Source: Sambucus nigra (lineage: Eukaryota > Streptophyta > Magnoliopsida > Dipsacales > Adoxaceae). Taken from it: a DNA stretch of 64,000 bases. Every line of letters starts with the position of its first letter. Position 1 is the stretch's first letter. The position numbers and the translations under genes were made by a program. Positions 57,149 to 64,000 of this stretch are shown here, piece after piece. The notes under the pieces were generated by a model, which did not search any database, was not told the DNA's origin, and saw only the letters and a list, made by a program, of their open reading frames with translations. Location of the stretch: NCBI GenBank assembly GCA_949130495.1, contig CASBWL010000422.1, positions 372,001 through 436,000 on the forward strand, given 5' to 3'.

Positions 57149-58167
57149 TGATGCTGAAAATAGCACCACCAGTCAAGGTGTTTGTAAGCTCAAACTACTG
57201 ATAACAATGGCAGCACAAGTGTACGCTAAATATAAGAGATTGAGATGAGGAGAAGAGGATGAACACAAATATATAAGTGGTTCAGCCAATTAGGCCTATG
57301 TCCACCATGCAAGTGAGTGAGTAAGGTCACTAAAATAAGGCACTAACGGCCATGGATACAATCACTTAAGATTTCTCTCTCTACTGTGTAATTTGATGGA
57401 GTTTTAGCTAGGGTTGTAATTCTCGATCCTTTTGCAAGGTAGAGGATGACCTCTATATATAGTGTTTGGGGGGTGTAATGTACCCCCCCAAGCTTGCAAT
57501 GAGCATGTACATGGAGATCCAGTTAGTGAAAGGATGACACCTGGATAATCTCCAACCAAGTAATGATGACCTCAATATTTCCTCACGTGGAGGGAATGAT
57601 TTAGTTAGAATATATTTATCCACGTGCTCCAAGCCATACTTGTATGCGTAGAAGCTCGGCTGTCTTTGCTTGGTGCCAACCTTTGCCTCACTGAGTACGA
57701 GGTTGGTGAGGTACGACCCTTGCCTTGACTTAGAGTTATATGATGACATTGGATGGGATGTCAGTCGAGGTTAGATGTGGAACATCGACCAGGGCCGATG
57801 TTTACATGACACTTGATGCTGAGCCTGCAAGGGTAATGATTCTAGTGAAACTTGTAACGTCGGCTGGGGCCGAAAATGACGCTGAAGGATGGTTGAACCC
57901 ATGAGTCCTTGGTGGCCTCGGTTGACGCCCCGCCTCGGTTGATGTATGAGGTAGATGTGATGTTGGCTATGGAAGACCTGATGGATAACTTACCCCATGA
58001 GTCATGCAGACCTCGGATGTTGCCTAATTAATGGGTAACTGGTAATGTCGATCGTGGATGGCCTTATGCTGGATGAGATTGCTGATCGTCAGTCTTGAGC
58101 TCTTGCTACCTCGGCCGTCATCCAGGCCGAGGTTAGTGCCTCCGAGCTGGCAGGTACAATTTGGGCA
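57149..58167 (-). repeat. E 5' LTR
   Basis: Plus-strand edges TGATGCTGAAAATAGC and ATTTGGGCA; the pair of 45914-46940. It carries the promoter region of E. A TATATATAG box is on the plus strand near 57455 (CTCTATATATAGTG, self-complementary, so readable on the minus strand). Confidence 0.92.
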
Positions 58168-58618
58168 TATCGATGATGATGATGATGATGATGACGGCGA
58201 TGAGGAGGAGGAGGAGGAGGAGGAGGAGGCTAAGGATGTTGAGATGGAAGAGTGTGAGGAAGAGGAATATGATGAAGAGGCTAATTTGGATTATGAGCCG
58301 GTGGATGCGGAGTTCGATCATCGCATTTCTGAGCTTGAAACGCGCTTTGAAGGGTTCATCAATGAATACCATGCTGACCACCAAGCGGATGGTCAAGCGT
58401 ACCAAGCGCGCGATACAAGCATGATGCATCGCCTCCAAGCCGACCTTATCTCCATCATATGGGTCCTAATGTTCCACGACCGACTTATTTTTATGCCCAT
58501 TATGACCTCACCACTCCCGGTACCTCCCGCCCACCCCCACAGTAGGCCATGTTTTCTTGGTGATGTGCTATCTTGGTTTTCTTTCTATAGTTCATTGTTT
58601 GTCTTGGAATTTTATTGA
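58168..58618 (+). pseudogene. H third ORF, 3' part (acidic, coiled-coil-like)
   Basis: After element E the H frame resumes in the GAT microsatellite (58171-58194), giving Asp runs, then a Glu run, then DVEMEECEEEEYDEEANLDY and HRISELETRFEGFINEYHAD. The last part (ISELETRFEG) has a heptad-like pattern. The stop is at 58616-58618. The piece completes the ORF starting at 45050. The reading MALCW... that begins at 58058 starts inside the LTR of E and is chimeric. Confidence 0.68.
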
Positions 58619-58775
58619 TTTGTCACAACGAGCTATGTATCTCTCTTTCAAGCTCATGTAATCCTTGATTAGTAATACAAAAAAATTGCATTTTGCCTTT
58701 GTTTATTTTTACGCACTTTACTTTATTTTATATTTTAGTCCTTTTTCATAGGGACTTTGCAAAAGTCTAAGTTTT

Positions 58776-58806
<31 letters not shown>

Positions 58807-60328
58807 ACGTATATGCTTTAAAAAGTTTACAAAGTCCAAAATGACCTAAACTAAAAAAAATAGAAAATTTATAAAAATTAATCGAAATTTTTTAAAAAAG
58901 CTAAAAATATTTTTCTTCAAAATAAATAAAAATTTGAAGTTAAAATTTTCAAAAAGATCACCGAAAATTTGTATAAAGTCTCAAACTCTCAAAATTCAAA
59001 TGAATAAAGCCGAAATTGACCAAAGAAGGAATTTGAAATAAAGTTGATGACTTTATGAATAAGTGTGGAGATTATTAACCCCGTGAGATTTCGAGCCTAT
59101 AATCTTTGTGACTTTTTAAATCATTGAGAGTTAATGATTACCTCAAAGTTCAATTCAGCGTTTTAAAAAAAATTGTTGAGGATCAGAATTCCTTTATTTT
59201 GATTAGTTACGGGAAATGTGTGAGATGTCATCTTAAAAATGCGCTAAAATATCTTTAAATTAAATTATTCTAGAGGCGCATCTGGTAAAACAATTAGCAA
59301 CTTGGACAATGAAGCAGGCCCTCATTTGTTTACCCAAAAATATTAACCATAAAAAGTTGTGAAAAATTATATCTTGCATCCCAATTTGAGAATAATAAAA
59401 AAAATCCTTTTCATTTGTAACCTGGAAAACCCAAATAGCCCGGAATTGTGAAAATGGAAAATTTAGAAATTAAGTCCAAATGGTGCAATAAAAAGAATAG
59501 AATAATTCTCTCAAAAAATAGTAAGTAAAGAAAAATGTGAAAAATGGAGAAAAAAAGAGAAAAATGAGCAAAATCCTGAAAAAGCACTAAAGGACATGAT
59601 AAGAACATTTTCAATTCCGAACTTTTCAACCGTTCCCATTTTACCCACTCAACCTTATGACCCGAGAAAGTTGTAACCGAGTTCGAATTGCGAAATTAGT
59701 TACCACGTGGAGAGCTAAGACATGAAAGATAAGATGAGAGATTAAATGGTGTGAATAAGAGACGATGTTTCCCATTTTTAATGATCGTATTCCGATGAAG
59801 AGATCTTTTCGCCATAAATTTTCTGTTTTATACATTTATGTATGTGAATTTGTGTTCCATTATATTTATTCTTTTAAAACATGCATATCGAGAGATATAG
59901 CCACATTCTGAGTGATTCGTTTTTATTGTATTTGTGAGCATTAGAATCATAACGAATTTTTGAAAAGTAACGTGTTGATCAATCCGTGGAAATTAGCGAT
60001 TAAATTCTCGGCTTCGTGAACACACACTACAAATTGAGAATTGTGAATATGAATTTACTGTAACTATTTTTGGGGAATTTAAATTGTATACTTTTTAAGT
60101 ATTTTGAACTTTCTTGATTCGACAATGAATTTTGTGGGTATATTCGCTACAAACCCTCACGAGACACCACTCGTCCTACTAGGGTAACCTAGATGGTTAA
60201 ATCTTTCTTGCATATGCTAAATGCAATAGCTTGCTCGTGAAAGAGGTACTCTATCCCAGTAAAACGTTTGATAAGAGTTTGACCTTGTTTTAACTCTTTT
60301 ACATTCCTCAGGACGATCAAAGTTCTAA
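58619..60328 (+). other. H 3' non-coding region with T14-G20 tract
   Basis: AT-rich DNA with no gene on either strand; the few open stretches on the minus strand (59411-59629, 59641-59835) look random. A run of about 14 T and 20 G lies at 58772-58805, after TTTGCAAAAGTCTAAG. Long 3' non-coding regions with G-rich tracts are usual in Athila. Confidence 0.75.
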
Positions 60329-60340
60329 GTTAGGGAGGTT
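60329..60340 (+). promoter_or_regulatory. H polypurine tract
   Basis: GTTAGGGAGGTT immediately before the 3' LTR start TGATTATACATAAA. Confidence 0.7.
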
Positions 60341-61933
60341 TGATTATACATAAATTCTTCGTATTTTATCCCCTTATTTTAGAGGCTTTTATCACCTTGT
60401 GTAATGAAAATCGAGTTGATTTATCTCATATTTTTTCTACGGACCTTTTCCGTTTAATGCATCAGGTTGCGTGTATTTCTCGTATATGTTGCAGGTGTTT
60501 TATAGAATTGGATAAAAGAGAAAGTCAAACTCGAGAAAGTTACAAATAAAGGAAAGTTAAAGGCAAAATAGTAATTCTATACTACAAAGTTGAAAACATC
60601 GAGTCCGTGAGCATATACAAAGAAACAAAATCCAAATCTGACCCCGGATCAAAAGTTATGAAGCTTAAAAGTTGAGACAAAATCACAAGAAAAAGAAACA
60701 AAATGTAGGGAACCGGACTGATGGAGATATTCCCGGACCGATCCCCTGACATGGACTCACCAAATCGAATCGATGAAGAGGAAAAACAAACCGATCCGGT
60801 GTTGGTAAATGTTCTGAATAAGACAGACCGAACCTATAAAGAGGGAAAATGAACCGGTCCAGTGTTGCTAAGACTTCTATATAAAGAGAACTTAACTGAT
60901 ACCTCTGCATCGGATCGGTTCGGCTGAAAATTTTTCGAATTATCTTTCTTATAAATTAGAGTTGTGCATGGGTCAAACTTTTGTAAACATATAGTGTTTT
61001 TATTCCAACTTCTTACAATACATTAGGGAGTTTCTTTTTTCATAGTTTTAGAGAGAGAAAAAGGACAAGAACCCGACGAACTCAAGTTTACAATTTTATG
61101 GTTTACAATTCAAGTTTTCTACAATAGAGTCTATTTCTTCTCCTTTATTGTTTGAGGTTTATAATTCGTGTATGATTTATTTATTTAAATAAGTTCTTAG
61201 ATTCTCATCCTTATCTAGGTATAATTTCATAATGGTTTTGAATATATGCACAATAGAAAACATAGCTTTAATTAATTGCATCATGTTAGGCTATGTTTTT
61301 AAGGGTTGGGATGCATGAACCCGACTCGATGTGGTTTGCATGACTATAAAATTAGCAACCTGAATTAAATAAATGATTGAATCGTGCTGTGTAGTGGTCA
61401 CATCCGTCATAGGTCTTTTTGCCTCGTTTTCCCTAGGTAATCGGGGTGTTTAAGAGTGCGATGCGCATGTTAGATATTTCAACATCGCTTTATTCTTACT
61501 CTTGATTATGTATGATGGGACTAGTACCCTCATATATGTAATTCTTGATATTAATAAAAACTGGATTTTATCAATCATCTAATTCACGACTAGTTTTACA
61601 TCCAGTAAACATAGTAGGGTTCGGGGGATTGTAGTCCAACCTATTTCTCTCATTCATATTTAATTAATCACATTAGCTTATTTATGCACACGTAGTTTAA
61701 TTTAGTGGCTCAATATAAATTGCACTTAGTTAGTAGTTCAAATTCAAATTCCATCATATTTTCATTCTTTTTCTAAGTCAGCATAGGATTATTCATCTTA
61801 CATATTATCGTCACGAGAGATCGCCCTATTTACCTAAGGATTCGACCCCGTCTTAGCGGGTTTATTACTTACATTATCAGTTTTCACTTGAACTGATATT
61901 AGCAGCACTAGTGACACATTTTGAGTCACATCA
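60341..61933 (+). repeat. H 3' LTR
   Basis: TGATTATACATAAATTC to GTCACATCA; the longer partner of 37475-38716. The segment 61447-61806 is present only here. It is followed by the duplication ACTAT and the resumed integrase of element B. Confidence 0.92.
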
Positions 61934-62720
61934 ACTATGATGATGAGTGTCCAGGTATTACGTCTAGGAGGGGTAGCTTTACCGAAAAGTTTACCACGAT
62001 AGGTACCTAAGATGCATTAGACTGGAGGAAGCAGACGAGGTACTAAAGAAAGCACGTGAGCTAAGGCACATTGGCAGATCAAAACTCTATGAACAACTAA
62101 TGATGCTGGGGTATTTTTGGCCCATAATGTAGAAAGATTCAGTAGAATTTGTTCGAAAGTGCAAGTCATGCCAACTCTATGGGAATATGATCCATGCTCC
62201 CTTGATGGAACTACATTCCCTTTCTATCCCGTTTTCATTCCATACATGGGCATTCGATCTAGTGGTGGCAATCAACCCCTCCTCGAGAGGAAATATCTGG
62301 ATATCGGTGGCTACGTAGTGCTTCTTAAATTGGCAGAGGCCATACCATTGAAAAAAGCTACGGTGGGGGTAGTAGCACGCTTTATGAAGGAGTACATTAT
62401 TTATAGATTTGGTATCCCGAAAGTATTCATGTCAGATAATGGGACCTCATTTGTTAATAGTTACGTGCAAATGCTAACTAAAAAATACTCCATTATTCAC
62501 CACAATTCAACAGTGGCCTACCCTAAATGCAATGGATAAGCTGAAGCCACGAATAAGACTCTGGTAAATATCCTCTTGTAGATGTCAGAATATTTCCCAG
62601 GAATATGGGTTGATAAAATACTAGAGGTCTTGTGGGCATATCTAAGTACAAAGAGGAAACCTACATGGTACACCCCCTTCTCGTTAGTGGAAAAGACCTT
62701 ATGTTGTTTGAAATGCTCAT
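61934..62720 (+). pseudogene. B integrase, zinc finger and core
   Basis: Continuation of B after element H. Near 62050-62210: ELRHIGRSKLYEQLMMLGYF and EFVRKCKSCQLYGN, the HHCC zinc finger in one frame. The open piece 62117-62539 is partly frame-shifted at first, then reads LLKLAEAIPLKKATVGVVARFM, RFGIPKVFMSDNGTSFVNSY (second catalytic Asp in SDNG) and VAYPKCNG. A TAA/TAG at 62537-62539 stands before AEATNKTLVNIL, with the third acid. It then decays through WVDKILEVLWAYLSTKRKPT near 62610-62665. The zinc-finger residues are intact. Confidence 0.86.
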
Positions 62721-63271
62721 GATTTAAGATATTGTGAAATCTCGAAGGTTGAGGATGAAGATACTATAAACTCAACAACAACTGGTTCAAAATTTATTTT
62801 GTTTAAGTTGTAAACTTCTCCTAGTGTTTTTGGGGGGGATTGTAAAGTGTAGGTACAAGTAAGTTGAAAAGAGAGCATGTTCTCACAATGTGTTAAAATA
62901 TTTTTTTGCGGATTATACAGAAAGTATGGGGGTAATGTTTATACAACCACAAGTTTGTTTTTTATTTTATTTGACAATTTTCATAAAACCAAAGGGTAAT
63001 CCAATCTTATGTATTACAAAATCCCAAATTTAAATTAAGACATAAAAGAGGGTCTACTACCTCGAGATACATGGAGAAATAAAATAGGGCAGTACATTGT
63101 GTTATAACTAGATGTAACTCAAAAGTCCCCTTTATAATCACTGGGGTAATCTACAATAAACCATAAGCTAGAAGAGTCCAAAATTCGGTGGTAATGATCG
63201 GGTAATAGAGAGTCCAAAGAAACCTACTCTCTTAACAAATCCACCATTTCCTACTAATAATGATACATATC
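62721..63271 (+). other. B 3' region, no gene
   Basis: Non-coding. A purine run GGGGGGGATTGTAAAGTG near 62829-62846 resembles a polypurine tract followed by TG, but no LTR copy in the window confirms it. Confidence 0.4.
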
Positions 63272-63901
63272 TTACTGAAGATCATCAACTGTAGCCTCAA
63301 CCTTAGCCAAAGACTCCTTGGCAACGACAACCTGTTCCTTAGCTTTGGCAAGTTCAAAATTTAAAGTGGCCATCTTCTCGGCTAAGTCACTCTTCGAATG
63401 GGTAGTGGCCTGTATTTTCATAAAGTAGGAGGGAAAGTCATATTTATTGAAGGATTTGAGCAGATTAATCAACCATTTCAAAGAAATACCCTCGGCCATA
63501 AGGATATTTATTTATAGCATCATTTATCTAATCTTCTTGGGACATAAAGAAGGGAGAGGGGCATGCAGCACATCAGAAAATACGTTGGAAAATGCCAGCA
63601 CTCTGCAAGACAACATAAAAGGAATGGATTAAATACAAAGAGCTGTAAAAGTGGATAGATGACCTTCTACGAGTCACTCGATCAGGTCATTATAAGGTAG
63701 AGTTTTGATATAGGCAAAATCCTTTAAATAATGCCTCACAACCTCAATAAGAGCCAATTCTAGAGGATGGACACTGAAGGTACTGTCACTAGTATAGGGA
63801 AATACAAATTTAAACCCCGTCATGTTCTTGTAGAATAGGAGTTGTGTCTCGTTCCCCTCCCTCCACATCTTGGGTTGTATGCTTAGAAAAATTCCCAACA
63901 A
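63272..63901 (-). pseudogene. B opposite-strand ORF fragments, coiled coil
   Basis: Two minus-strand pieces. 63674-63901 encodes MLGIFLSIQPKMWREGNETQ, a segment with TFSVHPLELALIEVVRHYLK. 63272-63499 encodes LKWLINLLKSFNKYDFPSYF, then a heptad-like coiled coil (SDLAEKMATLNFELAKAKEQ and VVAKESLAKVEATVDDL). Position (3' of a Tat-like pol) and orientation match the extra ORF of element E, and both end in a coiled coil. I cannot show the Transposase_28 core here, as the upstream part is beyond the right edge. The intervening 63500-63673 may hold an intron. Confidence 0.5.
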
Positions 63902-64000
63902 ACTCTAGAGGAACATTCTCCGAAGGTACTTCCTCAGTAGGGTCAACAACATCCCCCAAGGTCATTAGTTGGTTAACTTCCGCCTGAGAGAATGAAGAAT

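Larger units (their letters stand above)
45914..58167 (-). mobile_element. Element E: Tat-type Ty3/gypsy retrotransposon, both LTRs present
   Basis: Minus-strand order: 5' LTR (57149-58167), primer site, gag, protease, RT, RNase H, archaeal-type RNase H, integrase (to about 51060), minisatellite, an opposite-strand ORF, purine tract, and 3' LTR (45914-46940). It is inserted in the GAT repeat of element H, so the target duplication cannot be read with certainty. In the first 170 bases the LTRs differ at roughly 6% of positions plus one 11-base indel, so it is not very recent. Gag-pol has stops and frameshifts but the domains are long and easy to read. Confidence 0.92.
37475..61933 (+). mobile_element. 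Element H: Athila-type Ty3/gypsy retrotransposon
   Basis: LTRs at 37475-38716 and 60341-61933, flanked by ACTAC (37470-37474) and ACTAT (61934-61938), a 5-bp duplication with one change. The primer site after the 5' LTR is of the tRNA-Asp type used by Athila. Inside, on the plus strand: gag, protease remnant, RT-RNase H, integrase, a long spacer, a third ORF, 3' non-coding DNA and a purine tract. Element E (12.3 kb) lies in the third ORF, so H itself is about 12.2 kb, normal for Athila. All genes are broken. Confidence 0.92.
26801..64000 (+). mobile_element. Element B: Tat/Ogre-like gypsy element, split by S and H
   Basis: Three plus-strand segments belong together: 26801-28601 (gag, protease), 34363-37474 (end of protease, RT, both RNases H, start of integrase) and 61934-64000 (rest of integrase and 3' region). 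The first two join at the S duplication AATTC, the last two at the H duplication ACTAC/ACTAT, and the coding order runs across both joins. The second RNase H and opposite-strand ORFs near the 3' end fit the Tat/Ogre lineage. No LTR of B is identifiable in the window. Confidence 0.8.

Noticed and set aside
58133..58438. Minus-strand Leu/Ile-rich reading that looks like a membrane protein
   Set aside because: It is the complement of the Asp/Glu-coding repeat of the H third ORF and starts across an LTR boundary.
62829..62860. Possible polypurine tract and start of a 3' LTR of B
   Set aside because: No matching LTR is in the window, and an opposite-strand ORF follows, which in this lineage lies before the LTR. 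Left as a note only.

Overview
This window reads as repeat-rich plant nuclear DNA, probably pericentromeric or intergenic heterochromatin of a seed plant. Everything I recognise is a plant transposable element: an L1-type LINE, Ty3/gypsy LTR elements of chromovirus (Tekay/Del-like), Tat and Athila type, a Ty1/copia element, and a CACTA (En/Spm) DNA transposon. I see no host gene, tRNA, rRNA or CRISPR array. Nearly all coding regions are broken. The main exceptions are the two LINE reading frames. I use one letter per element.

Left part (1-26.5 kb) is a stack of insertions. Element L (LINE, minus, about 1-4540, cut by the window edge) lies in the 3' part of element C (gypsy, plus; its long 3' LTR ends at 9498). 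C lies in the 3' LTR of element D (Tekay-like gypsy, minus, 9499-17448, with integrase to gag, a Met-tRNA-type primer site and a 2.9 kb 5' LTR). D lies in element A (Tat-type gypsy, plus, 17449-26.5 kb). The 3' tail of A carries a tandem repeat of about 166 bp, and element K (CACTA, 21298-26124, 3-bp duplication GAT) sits inside one repeat unit.

Right part (26.8-64 kb) is a second Tat-like gypsy element, B (plus), split twice. Element S (copia, minus, 28602-34362, perfect duplication AATTC) lies in its protease region and carries gag but no pol. Element H (Athila, plus, 37475-61933, duplication ACTAC/ACTAT) lies in its integrase region. H itself contains a 100-bp inverted repeat plus one CACTA terminus where its protease active site should be. 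Its third, post-pol ORF is split by element E (Tat-type, minus, 45914-58167), inserted in a GAT microsatellite. E has both LTRs, a primer site, gag-pol, a 62-bp minisatellite and an opposite-strand, intron-containing extra ORF. B resumes at 61934 and runs to the right edge.

The elements work as independent parasites: each encodes, or once encoded, its own copying machinery. Layering gives relative ages: A and B are oldest; D, H, S and K are younger; C and E are younger still; L is probably youngest on the left side. I did not find a new defence or metabolic system. The most informative points are the antisense spliced ORF and the unrelated 3' satellites in the related elements A and E, the gag-only copia element, and the palindrome with CACTA terminus in H. 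Boundaries were placed by eye from LTR, duplication and primer-site matches. Coordinates of decayed coding domains are approximate.
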